The notes under the pieces were generated by a model. The model was not told where the DNA came from. It was given only the letters and a program-made list of their open reading frames with translations, and made no database searches. Below are positions 1 to 6,775 of a stretch of DNA of 16,125 nt, piece by piece. The DNA is from Promethearchaeota archaeon (GTDB lineage: Archaea > Asgardarchaeota > Lokiarchaeia > Sigyniarchaeales > SOKP01): positions 1-16,125 of the forward strand of contig JAEORV010000004.1 of the NCBI GenBank assembly GCA_016840695.1, in the 5' to 3' direction. Position 1 is the first letter of the stretch; each line of letters starts with the position of its first letter. The translations under genes and the position numbers were made by a program.

Positions 1-1302
1 TTCATTGTTTCCGTTCTATTTTTAATTCAAACAACGTTGTTTTTAGAATACTCAAGTCTTTTAGGAAGGGGGCGAATCCTCGCATTTATATATATTGAAA
101 TGATAATTTTTTTGTTTTTTTTTGGAATTTTTACCCAAATTGGAGTAACTTCATTTCCAATTTTTTTATATGCTCCTCTTTTCTTCATCGGTTTTGCAAT
201 CTATTTTATCCAAAGAGAAAAACAACTAGAAAAACCACCCCTTAAGCAGCTTAAATTTGAGGAAAGACATGTAAATCTAGAGCTGATAAAGATGTTTTTC
301 TTGATTTTCTTCTTTAGTTTTGCTTTAGGTTTAACAACACCAATTTTCGAAATAAAGGACGCTTTTTTTGCCATGTTTACAGGTCATTTTGAATCCCTCC
401 CCGTGTTAATATTATTCGTACTTATGTTCGTTTTCTCTGCGATAGCCGTTACAATAATCGGTTATGTTTTTGACTTCAAGGGTAGAATGATAACGATCTC
501 AATATTAATTTTGATCATCACAATCGTTAATTTCAGTAATTTATTTGAATTACCAATAGTTCACATGTATGAAATGATAATAATCAGTTTATATGTGGCT
601 GGAGTTATGACCATCTCCTTATTAATAGGCGATATTGCCAAAAGAAAAAATTATAGCAAAGCATTCACTACGGCTATGGCAATCGGAGTTTTTGGATTAC
701 TCAATGGTATAGTAATAGTATATTTTTCCAGACAATTGATACCAGATATAAACAGTTATAACATGGTGATTATCGGATTGCAATATTTAGCATGTGTTAT
801 TACTCTAATTCTCTTAATCAATTCAAAAGAAACATTACCACATAAAGAAATGGAATGGTACGAATCCTTGATACATTTTTATGTGATTCATAAATCTGGA
901 TTGCTTCTTTACGAACATGAATTTATAAAAGTAGAAGAAAGAGCGGAATCAGATTTAGTATCTGGAGGAATCATAGGTCTGACTACGATTCTTGGTGAGA
1001 TTGTAAAAGGAAAAGAGAAGTTAAGGACCATAGATCACGGAGATAAGAAACTGATGTTTAAATATAGCCCAGATAGAGATGTGATATTTGTTCTTTTGAT
1101 TGGAGAAGATCTAATCATGTTAAGGAATAAGTTAGATCTTTTTATAGCGGAATTTATTGACGAGTATCAAGAAAAAGTCGAGAAATTACAAGGAGTAATT
1201 GCTAGCGAATGGGCCGGAGTTTCAAATCTTATTAAAAAGCATTTTTCGAGGAAATATTTTGAAATCCCTTACGAAAAAAGAAGAGCTAAACATGCGCATT
1301 AA
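1..1302 (+). CDS. MFS-like multi-pass membrane protein with C-terminal longin/roadblock-like domain (5' truncated)
   Basis: The reading frame is open from base 1, so the gene begins upstream; the TTG at 37 is not a credible start because hydrophobic residues continue before it. About nine hydrophobic segments cover bases 1-840. The segment GYVFDFKGRM (about 460-490), a charged loop between two membrane helices, resembles the major facilitator motif A (G-x-x-x-D-x-x-G-R), so this is probably the last three quarters of a 12-helix transporter-like protein. After the last helix a soluble domain starts near 870 with IHFYVIHKSGLLLYEHEF and runs to about 1200. Its pattern (strand, 'sGlllY', helix, 'FKYSPDRDVIFVLLIGEDL', long helix) is that of longin/roadblock-like domains abundant in Asgard archaea. 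The tail is basic (KKHFSRKYFEIPYEKRRAK). Substrate is unknown. The cytosolic domain could act in regulation or small-GTPase contact (inference). The fold call rests on pattern only. Confidence 0.72.
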   Translation, partial: FIVSVLFLIQTTLFLEYSSLLGRGRILAFIYIEMIIFLFFFGIFTQIGVTSFPIFLYAPLFFIGFAIYFIQREKQLEKPPLKQLKFEERHVNLELIKMFFLIFFFSFALGLTTPIFEIKDAFFAMFTGHFESLPVLILFVLMFVFSAIAVTIIGYVFDFKGRMITISILILIITIVNFSNLFELPIVHMYEMIIISLYVAGVMTISLLIGDIAKRKNYSKAFTTAMAIGVFGLLNGIVIVYFSRQLIPDINSYNMVIIGLQYLACVITLILLINSKETLPHKEMEWYESLIHFYVIHKSGLLLYEHEFIKVEERAESDLVSGGIIGLTTILGEIVKGKEKLRTIDHGDKKLMFKYSPDRDVIFVLLIGEDLIMLRNKLDLFIAEFIDEYQEKVEKLQGVIASEWAGVSNLIKKHFSRKYFEIPYEKRRAKHAH

Positions 1303-1432
1303 AATAAATTTAAAAAAATCCACAATTTTCCTAGTTTTATAGCGTGAAAACCTCAATAGAAATGGTTAAAAACAAAACTATCTTTATTGTTAAACATAGA
1401 AGTATTAATTAAATTTTTATTCTAATTCGAAG

Positions 1433-1783
1433 ATGAACATAGACAAAGAAGAAGTCACTCGTCGCGCCTTTCAAAGATATAAATCGGGAGAAAGTTACGA
1501 AGATAGTGTTTGGTACCTCGCTGAGCTCAGCGCAAAGATAAATAAAAATATTATCGATGGATATGACATCAAACCTCTAGAAACTGACAACATTATTGTG
1601 CTCTTGAGAGAAGACGTTAATGGCGCAGTAAAGTCGCCGTCTGAAGACGAAATAAAGAAAGTGGCAGAGATAATCCATAACGAAGCGCCCCCAAGGAGTG
1701 AATTACATTGGTTTATAGAGGAAAAATCCCTCCTATTAGAAGAAATTCAAAAAATTATAAATAACAACAAATCAGAAGCCTGA
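1433..1783 (+). CDS. small hypothetical protein with an internal two-fold repeat
   Basis: A 116-residue soluble, charged, mostly helical protein that I do not assign to a named family. It has no signal peptide, membrane segment or cysteine pair. Two parts look like repeats: residues 7-44 and 73-110 both carry E-[VI] followed by Ala (A12, A78), then Trp exactly 15 residues later (W27, W93), then [YF]-[LI]-x-E-x-S. The motif faintly recalls DUF2934-type helical proteins (A...W..AE), but this is too weak for a call. The ATG at 1433 is preceded by an A/T-rich stretch (about 1403-1419) with no Shine-Dalgarno sequence, so translation may be leaderless. It stands alone between the membrane protein and the acyl-CoA dehydrogenase, with a T-tract after it. 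Codon use resembles the neighbours, and I think it is a real gene. Confidence 0.7.
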   Translation: MNIDKEEVTRRAFQRYKSGESYEDSVWYLAELSAKINKNIIDGYDIKPLETDNIIVLLREDVNGAVKSPSEDEIKKVAEIIHNEAPPRSELHWFIEEKSLLLEEIQKIINNNKSEA

Positions 1784-1806
1784 TAACTATTTCTTAAAAA
1801 GAAAGG

Positions 1807-1816
1807 TTTTTTATTC
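1807..1816 (+). terminator. oligo-T terminator of the 116-residue gene
   Basis: A run of six T followed by ATT lies 24 bases after the stop codon of the small gene and upstream of the next promoter. Archaeal RNA polymerase terminates at such T-tracts without needing a hairpin, so this is a likely but unproven 3' end. Confidence 0.35.
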
Positions 1817-1851
1817 ATACTTCTTGTTTCATCTCAATTATTACCAATTCT

Positions 1852-1863
1852 AGTTATATAAAT
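1852..1863 (+). promoter_or_regulatory. TATA box of the acyl-CoA dehydrogenase gene
   Basis: The 12-mer AGTTATATAAAT is a textbook archaeal TATA element and recurs exactly at 6894-6905 before the FAD oxidoreductase gene. With the usual 24-27 base spacing transcription would start near 1880-1885, slightly inside the proposed start codon at 1875. Either the spacing is short here or translation begins at the in-frame ATG at 1923. Confidence 0.6.
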
Positions 1864-1874
1864 AGTGAAAAGTG

Positions 1875-3167
1875 ATGGTAAATACTAAAACAAATTACGC
1901 TCGGGCTATTAACGATGAAATAATGGAAAAGTTAAGCCTTGAAAATAGGTACGCGTTTCTGAACACGAACATGGCATCGATATTAAAGCCTGAAGAAATG
2001 AAATTTCTTACAGAAGTGCAAGATTTCTGCTTGAATTTTGAAAAAGAGAATAATATAACGCACGGAGTCGACGAAGACATCTATGATTGGATTGGAGCGT
2101 TCGGTAAAAAAGGTTACATATGTCGAGCGCATAAATTTGAGGAAATAGACGTGAACAATGATCCATTTGGATTAACTGCAGAACTAATGAGAGCCCTCGC
2201 AATCTGTTATTTTGAACCTCAGCTACTCATGATGTTTGGTGCGACGATTCTAAGCATTAACCCTCTCATGGATCATCATGACAACGTCCCTGTTCGACTT
2301 GATGCGCTTAAAGACTTGGTCACGGGTAATTCTCCGGGTTGCATACTGATAACCGAACCTGAAAGGGGGTCAGATGCAACTCATCAATTAACCACTTGTG
2401 TCCCTCAAGGTGATGGGAGTTTTATACTCAATGGTGAGAAAATATTTAACACTAACGCACCTAAATCGAAATGGGCGGTTGCTTATGCAAGTGCAGAACA
2501 GAACAATTCGGGTAAGATGGCTCAATTTTTAATAGATACTTCGTGGGAAGGATGGAAATGCGAACGTGTATATATCCCATGGGCTCCCAAACTTCATATC
2601 GGTAAGGAATACTTAACTAATCTAAGGATTCCTTCAGATTACGTGTTAGGGGGCGTTGGTAAAGGCAGGGATCACCTCTTTGAAGGGTTAGTGCCAGAAA
2701 GAATAATGATCGCAACACAGAATATTTGTGAAGCATGGACCTCAATAGCGTTTGCATCGATTTATGCGAACATGCGACAGCAATTTAATCAACCAGTTAT
2801 GAAATTCCAAGGTGTCAGCATGTTATTAAGCGAATTATGGGCCCGCACATCTACGTTATTCTATGGTTTACTCAAATTTTGCGAAGATTATGATGCCTTA
2901 AAGGAAAAGCACGGCGGAACAATTCCTCCAAATATAGCAAGAGCTCTAGTTGCTACAGCCAGTCAATTCAAATACACCTGTTCAGATTTAAGTAAAAATG
3001 TTTGTTACGAAGCAGCAAATCTAATGGGAGGCGCAGGACTATGTGATAACACGTTAATGCACGATCTTTTAAACATCTCCCGAATTCAAGAAATTGTTGG
3101 TGGATCCCGGCAAATTCAATTATATATAATGTCGGGCGCTTTGAGTTCCATTTTTAGAAACCTATAA
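1875..3167 (+). CDS. acyl-CoA dehydrogenase, catalytic base of the isovaleryl/long-chain type
   Basis: FAD-dependent enzyme predicted to introduce an alpha-beta double bond into an acyl-CoA in the cytosol, passing electrons to an electron carrier. About 430 residues, slightly longer than typical 380-400 residue members because of about 35 extra N-terminal residues. Numbering from the GTG at 1872, the flavin/substrate signature is TEPERGSD (161-168). R302-QQF begins the family's conserved central helix. GGAG (386-389) and GGSRQIQ (410-416) match the C-terminal signature. The medium-chain-type base (Glu before G-T-x-Q-I-Q) is Gly410. Instead E276 in LVPERIMIA aligns with the helix-G glutamate used by isovaleryl-CoA and long-chain dehydrogenases, so the enzyme is probably active. 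The start is uncertain: GTG 1872, ATG 1875, or ATG 1923 (which better fits the TATA box and still keeps the whole fold). It has its own promoter and terminator and lies just upstream of the thiolase-fold operon. No electron-transfer flavoprotein gene is in the window. Substrate unknown. Confidence 0.92.
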   Translation: MVNTKTNYARAINDEIMEKLSLENRYAFLNTNMASILKPEEMKFLTEVQDFCLNFEKENNITHGVDEDIYDWIGAFGKKGYICRAHKFEEIDVNNDPFGLTAELMRALAICYFEPQLLMMFGATILSINPLMDHHDNVPVRLDALKDLVTGNSPGCILITEPERGSDATHQLTTCVPQGDGSFILNGEKIFNTNAPKSKWAVAYASAEQNNSGKMAQFLIDTSWEGWKCERVYIPWAPKLHIGKEYLTNLRIPSDYVLGGVGKGRDHLFEGLVPERIMIATQNICEAWTSIAFASIYANMRQQFNQPVMKFQGVSMLLSELWARTSTLFYGLLKFCEDYDALKEKHGGTIPPNIARALVATASQFKYTCSDLSKNVCYEAANLMGGAGLCDNTLMHDLLNISRIQEIVGGSRQIQLYIMSGALSSIFRNL

Positions 3168-3172
3168 TTCAC

Positions 3173-3187
3173 TTTTTTTTCTTTTTT
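3173..3187 (+). terminator. oligo-T terminator after the acyl-CoA dehydrogenase
   Basis: Eight T, one C and six more T follow within 6 bases of the TAA stop. No convincing hairpin precedes them. This matches an archaeal intrinsic T-tract terminator and separates the dehydrogenase from the operon at 3362. The rest of the 194-base gap holds a TATA box and nothing else I recognise. Confidence 0.5.
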
Positions 3188-3327
3188 CATTATTAATATT
3201 ATTTTTTCTACCTTAAAAGGAAAGAAGAAAGGTTTTTCTCTATGGATAATGTAAAAAATGGATTTTCTCTCCAATTTTTCAGAATGAAAAGATCAAATTT
3301 TATGAATATTCAAATATGATGACATCA

Positions 3328-3336
3328 CTATATATG
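3328..3336 (+). promoter_or_regulatory. TATA box of the DUF35/thiolase-fold operon
   Basis: CTATATATG is centred about 27 bases before the expected transcription start near 3359, only 3 bases from the GTG start at 3362. No Shine-Dalgarno sequence lies before that GTG, so the first gene of the operon probably has a leaderless transcript. Confidence 0.5.
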
Positions 3337-3361
3337 ATTAATCAAATTTTATAATAAATAG

Positions 3362-3850
3362 GTGAAAAATTTGCCATTAGATTTAGAAAAGATGGAAGGA
3401 GATATTTTTACAAGTAAGGGAATGGTCAAGGCTGAATTTACTTTTTGGGTTGGGTTAGCCATGGATAAATTCTATGATGGCACTACAGATCAAAAATTTA
3501 TTGGTACGAAATGCTCTAAGTGTGGGAAGGTTTTCTTACCCCCGAGGAATAGATGCGGCGATTGTTTTGCAAAAGCAGAGGAATTTGTTGATTTGCCAGG
3601 TACTGCAACATTGAAGAATTTCACGATCACTCCTTGGAAAATTACAGAACGTAGAGCTAAAAAAGGTAACAAAAACGCTCTAGTTGGGTTAGTACAAGTT
3701 GATGGTGCCGATTCTGCCTTCATGACAGAAATCCTCAATACAACAGAAGACAAGTTAGAAGAAGGAATGAAATTGAAGGTAGTATGGGCAAAACGAATAA
3801 AAGGTCATCCGCAAGATATTGCGGGATTTGAACCCGTTGGAGGTGCCTAG
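3362..3850 (+). CDS. DUF35 zinc-ribbon/OB-fold protein, first of the operon
   Basis: A 162-residue protein with a rubredoxin-like zinc ribbon C51-x2-C54-x10-C65-x2-C68 containing the family's PP motif (VFLPPRNRC), followed by an OB-fold (about 80-155) with the typical VGLVQVDGAD strand. DUF35 proteins are non-catalytic partners of thiolase-fold enzymes. In archaea they bridge thiolase and HMG-CoA synthase and bind CoA, and in bacteria they pair with thiolase-like enzymes of benzylsuccinate and steroid degradation. The GTG at 3362 is preferred because it sits a normal distance after a TATA box; an alternative ATG lies at 3392. Its stop is 2 bases before thiolase-fold protein A, and the A gene's Shine-Dalgarno lies in its last codons, so the two are translated from one mRNA and probably form a complex. 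It shares the zinc ribbon with the 6230-6763 protein but differs strongly elsewhere. Confidence 0.9.
   Translation: MKNLPLDLEKMEGDIFTSKGMVKAEFTFWVGLAMDKFYDGTTDQKFIGTKCSKCGKVFLPPRNRCGDCFAKAEEFVDLPGTATLKNFTITPWKITERRAKKGNKNALVGLVQVDGADSAFMTEILNTTEDKLEEGMKLKVVWAKRIKGHPQDIAGFEPVGGA
3839..3844 (+). promoter_or_regulatory. Shine-Dalgarno site of thiolase-fold gene A
   Basis: GGAGGT with 8 bases to the ATG at 3853, embedded in the last codons of the preceding DUF35 gene. It fixes the start of gene A. The same 8-base spacing recurs before 4980 and 6980. Confidence 0.75.
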
Positions 3851-3852
3851 AT

Positions 3853-4977
3853 ATGGAAAGAATAGGAATAGTAGGATATCATCAGGTGAGGCCAGAATTG
3901 GACTTGCAAATGAGCCCATACGAGTGCATATTTACGGCGGTAAGAGGCGCTTTAGATCATGCGGGATTGAAAAGAAAAGACATAACAACGGTAATTTCTG
4001 CTACGAATGATTATTACGACGGAAAAACGATTTCAAATTGCTTCAAAGTTTCGGCTGGCGGAGCTTACATGAAAGACGAGAGTAAAGTGGAGATGGATGG
4101 AGCTCATGCTGCTCAATATGCTATGTTCAGAATACTTAGTCAGAACCATAAGCTCGCAATGGTATATGGTTTTAGCATGCCGTCTTGCATGCCATTTGAA
4201 TGTACCAGAATATTAGAGCTCGATCCTACATTCGATAGGCCAATAAGCTTAATGAACAGCTATTCGACTTGTGGGATGCAGATGAGGGCCTACATGAAAA
4301 AATATGGAGTATCAGAAGAGCAAATCGCTGAAGCTACAGCAACCAACTGGAAAAATGCTGCTAAAAATCCACTTGCCCTGCAGGAAGCTCAAAAAGCTGA
4401 CATGACTGCTGCTGAAGTGTTAAAATCTGACTATTTAGCTTCTCCCTTGAGAGAACTCATGTACCCCTTATTGGGTGATGGATGTACGGCTTTAATTTTG
4501 GCACCAGAAAAACAGGCTTTAAAAATAACAGACAATCCGGTATGGATCACGGGTGTTGGAAACTGCCAAGAAACTTATTACTTTGGCGAACGGGATTTAA
4601 CCACCAGTCTTTCAATGGAAAAAGCTTCAGAAGCAGCTTACAAGATGGCGGGAGTTAAACCATCTGATATCGATGTTGCCGAACTATTCGGATATACGGC
4701 TTGTGAAGACATCATCCTTGCCGAATCTGCTGGATTAGCTGAAAAAGGAAAAGGTGATTCGTTAGTTGCAAAAGGTTGTTTAAATCCTTCTGGAGGGGCT
4801 ACATCGGGGATGACGCCTTGTGCTACTGGTTTGAATAGAATAATCGAAGCGGTTAAACAACTTAAAGGTGAAGCTGAGGAACATCAAGTATCAGGAGTTA
4901 AAAAGGCCATAGCATCGGGACAAATAGGTTTTTGTGCTCAAAATAATATAATATATGTTTTAGAAGGAGGTAACTAA
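3853..4977 (+). CDS. thiolase-fold protein A (SCP-x-like) without canonical catalytic residues
   Basis: A 374-residue member of the SCP-x/archaeal thiolase-like branch. Fold landmarks are the GIVGYHQVRP start, the VEMDGAHAAQYAMFRI nucleophile-elbow region (79-94), LLGDGCTALIL (206-216), the DVAELFGYTACEDIIL loop (275-289) and the NPSGGATSG loop (311-319). In true thiolases the elbow holds Cys in V-E-x-x-C-A-S-G; here Gly83 occupies that place. The usual G-H-P-x-G-A-T-G histidine is Met320 (GMTPCATG). C361 in GFCAQNN may align with the second catalytic cysteine, but the usual glycines are Q and N. Classical condensation or thiolysis is therefore unlikely. Cysteine-less relatives such as the Ltp2 aldolase use tyrosines on the 275-330 loops; Y281 is a candidate, by inference. 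The gene is flanked 2 bases away on each side by DUF35 and thiolase-fold gene B, so a hetero-complex is likely. The name 'acetyl-CoA acetyltransferase' would probably be misleading. Confidence 0.85.
   Translation: MERIGIVGYHQVRPELDLQMSPYECIFTAVRGALDHAGLKRKDITTVISATNDYYDGKTISNCFKVSAGGAYMKDESKVEMDGAHAAQYAMFRILSQNHKLAMVYGFSMPSCMPFECTRILELDPTFDRPISLMNSYSTCGMQMRAYMKKYGVSEEQIAEATATNWKNAAKNPLALQEAQKADMTAAEVLKSDYLASPLRELMYPLLGDGCTALILAPEKQALKITDNPVWITGVGNCQETYYFGERDLTTSLSMEKASEAAYKMAGVKPSDIDVAELFGYTACEDIILAESAGLAEKGKGDSLVAKGCLNPSGGATSGMTPCATGLNRIIEAVKQLKGEAEEHQVSGVKKAIASGQIGFCAQNNIIYVLEGGN
4964..4971 (+). promoter_or_regulatory. Shine-Dalgarno site of thiolase-fold gene B
   Basis: AAGGAGGT with 8 bases to the ATG at 4980. 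It overlaps the last codons of gene A and supports translation of both from one transcript. Confidence 0.78.
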
Positions 4978-4979
4978 AT

Positions 4980-6233
4980 ATGTGTGCTAAAGTACAACCT
5001 GCAGTAATAAGTGCTGGTTTTTGCGAACATGCTTCGAAGCGTTCTGATGTGAACATGGCAGAATTGGTTAACGAAGCGGTTGAGGATACCATCACAAAAG
5101 CGGGAATCGAATGGAAAGACATTGATTGCGTGATAAACGGAAATATGCCCGCATTTGAAGGTGCTAACATACCCGAACTGTGGATGACTGACCATATGGC
5201 CTCCAAGAATAAGCCATTCTTGCGCGTGACGACTGGAGGTACGACTGGAGGTTCAGTAACGATCGCTGGATATTATGCCATTGCTTCTGGAATGTACGAA
5301 ACCGTGTTGGCGATTGGTTTTGAACAGCAATCGTGTGGTGATACATCTATGGGATTAGCTTCAGTGGCGCTAGGAGAATTTTCAATCATGCCAGAGTTAG
5401 GATACGAATACAACAAGATAGTATCTAACATGGGTGCGGGCGCAGCTATTGGTATTGCCTCTTATCAAGCCATGAGCTACATGAGGAGAAGTAGGGCAAC
5501 TGAAGAAGATCTGGCTCGCGTTGTCGTCCAAAACAGGCGAAACGCTGCTAAAAACTGGTATACCCACTTAAAAATGCCAACCGTTACAATCGAAGACGTA
5601 TTAGATACGCCATATATCTCGTTTCCATTAAGATATGGGATGGTTTGTCCTGCTACAGACGGTGCATGTGCAATGCTCTTTACAACTGAAGAAAAAGCAA
5701 GACAAATCGCAGATATTCCCGTGTATGTTAACGGAGTTGGAAGTTATAGTAATGAAAGTGCCGTATTAGCGGCTGATTGTGCTGGTGCTGGACAAGTAGA
5801 TCCCTCTGAACAATTAGGTGCAATGAAATCCGCAGAAGTTGCATACGGACAGGCGGGTATATCTTTCCCGAATAAAGAAATCGATTACGCAGAGGTCTAT
5901 GCGCCTTTTCCAAACCAAGAACTCATGTGGGTGGAACGAGTGGGATTATTTGAAGAAAATACCGCAGCAGAAGCCTATGAACAAGGCATTACCGCTCTAA
6001 ATGGTGAATTGCCAATAAATTGTTCTGGTGGTGTGAATTCAACCAATGCAATTGGGGCTTCAGCAATGGAAAGACCCGCAGAGGCAGCATTACAAATCAT
6101 GGGGAAAGCTGGAAATCAAGTGCCAAAAACAGTCCATACAGCACTAGGACACGGGTGGGGTGGTGCTGTCAACCTAATCACTCACTTAGTCATGTCGGAC
6201 GAACCACAGAGAAAATTTAAGGGAGGTAGGTGA
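4980..6233 (+). CDS. thiolase-fold protein B (SCP-x-like), cysteine-less active site
   Basis: A 417-residue thiolase superfamily protein, normal length for the SCP-x branch. The elbow region reads RVTTGGTTGGS (82-92): the position of the nucleophilic Cys (V-x-x-x-C-A-T-G-S in SCP-x thiolase) is Gly87. The loop normally holding G-H-P-x-G-A-T is STNAIGAS (354-361), with Asn356 in place of His. The C-terminal catalytic C-x-G is ALGHGWGG (388-395), so the cysteine is lost but the glycines and a nearby H391 are kept. The EVYAPFPNQELMWVERVGL segment (305-323) retains the tyrosine-containing loop typical of SCP-x-like proteins. The elbow GG-TT-GGS is well formed, suggesting that CoA ester binding persists. 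It overlaps the downstream DUF35 start by 4 bases (GTGA) and follows gene A by 2 bases. A two-chain thiolase-like complex with one or both DUF35 proteins is the most economical reading. Reaction unknown: aldolase, decarboxylative condensation, or a non-catalytic scaffold. Confidence 0.87.
   Translation: MCAKVQPAVISAGFCEHASKRSDVNMAELVNEAVEDTITKAGIEWKDIDCVINGNMPAFEGANIPELWMTDHMASKNKPFLRVTTGGTTGGSVTIAGYYAIASGMYETVLAIGFEQQSCGDTSMGLASVALGEFSIMPELGYEYNKIVSNMGAGAAIGIASYQAMSYMRRSRATEEDLARVVVQNRRNAAKNWYTHLKMPTVTIEDVLDTPYISFPLRYGMVCPATDGACAMLFTTEEKARQIADIPVYVNGVGSYSNESAVLAADCAGAGQVDPSEQLGAMKSAEVAYGQAGISFPNKEIDYAEVYAPFPNQELMWVERVGLFEENTAAEAYEQGITALNGELPINCSGGVNSTNAIGASAMERPAEAALQIMGKAGNQVPKTVHTALGHGWGGAVNLITHLVMSDEPQRKFKGGR
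6221..6227 (+). promoter_or_regulatory. Shine-Dalgarno site with awkward spacing before the second DUF35 gene
   Basis: GGGAGGT lies only 2 bases before the overlapping GTG at 6230 but 14 bases before the ATG at 6242. Neither matches the 8-base spacing used by the other genes here, so the true start of the second DUF35 protein is not settled by this site. Confidence 0.6.
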
Positions 6234-6763
6234 AAAGAAAAATGCCATTACCAGATTACGAGAAAAAGCAATACAAAGTAACAAGAACCATGCCAGGAGC
6301 TTGGTATCTTTCCAATTATAAGTATAAATTCAATTTATCTAGAATGAGAATAATGCTTAGAGGATTTAAAGAAGGGAAGATTCTTGGAGTGAAATGTAGG
6401 GGGTGCAATCACGTGTCGTTTCCTCCAAAATTAATCTGTGGAAGATGCCTTGTAATGCCAGATCAATGGGTAACGCTACCTGATACTGGATCGGTTGCAA
6501 CAGGTTCAGGGTCTCCTAGAACTGATCAAGAGACCGGTGAAATAGTAATAGATCCTGTTATTCTTGTTCGACAGGACGGAGCGGACACAGTTTGGATTCA
6601 TAATCTCCCAGAGAATTATTCATTCCACGATGTATATATCGGAATGCCGATAAAAGTCCATTGGGCTGAAGAATTAAAAGGTTTATGGAGTGATATCGAG
6701 TATTACGATCCTATTGAAGACATGGGAGACAAGATTAACAAAGAAGAGCTAGCAAAAAAATAA
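6230..6763 (+). CDS. DUF35 zinc-ribbon/OB-fold protein, last of the operon
   Basis: A 177-residue protein. The zinc ribbon C56-x2-C59-x10-C70-x2-C73 (CRGCNHVSFPPKLICGRC) is followed by an OB-fold (about 82-160) with VILVRQDGAD and a terminal acidic-basic tail. About 55 residues precede the ribbon, including a basic N-terminus and an aromatic stretch (GAWYLSNYKYKFNL) that may form the long helix or hairpin DUF35 proteins use to dock on thiolase partners. Its GTG start overlaps the TGA stop of thiolase-fold gene B by 4 bases, implying translational coupling; ATG 6242 would give a product 4 residues shorter. The protein is clearly diverged from the first DUF35 protein, which argues that each serves a different thiolase-fold subunit or that they form a mixed bridge. 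Expected to be cytosolic and non-catalytic, with roles in CoA-substrate binding and complex assembly. Confidence 0.9.
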   Translation: MKRKMPLPDYEKKQYKVTRTMPGAWYLSNYKYKFNLSRMRIMLRGFKEGKILGVKCRGCNHVSFPPKLICGRCLVMPDQWVTLPDTGSVATGSGSPRTDQETGEIVIDPVILVRQDGADTVWIHNLPENYSFHDVYIGMPIKVHWAEELKGLWSDIEYYDPIEDMGDKINKEELAKK

Positions 6764-6775
6764 AAAATAAAAAAC

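Noticed and set aside
1344..1412. A GTG-started 22-codon frame in the gap after the membrane protein
   Set aside because: No ribosome binding site, no recognisable peptide and too short to distinguish from chance.
1796..1812. Shared AAGAAAGGTTTTT at 1799-1811 and near 3225-3237 as a possible regulatory repeat
   Set aside because: Low-complexity sequence next to T-tracts. It is neither palindromic nor placed alike relative to start codons.
1895..2202. Antisense open frames within the acyl-CoA dehydrogenase gene
   Set aside because: They lie wholly opposite a well-supported gene, have no family features, and are expected by chance.
3819..4010. A 63-codon plus-strand frame spanning the DUF35/thiolase A junction
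   Set aside because: It overlaps two well-supported genes in another frame, and its product shows no domain or plausible ribosome binding site of its own.
4898..5346. Antisense frames opposite the start of thiolase-fold gene B
   Set aside because: Shadows of a conserved coding frame, with no start signal and no recognisable product.
3853..6233. Calling the two thiolase-fold genes acetyl-CoA acetyltransferases, or one of them HMG-CoA synthase
   Set aside because: The catalytic cysteine is missing in both, and neither has the HMG-CoA synthase active-site pattern. Fold membership does not support these reactions.
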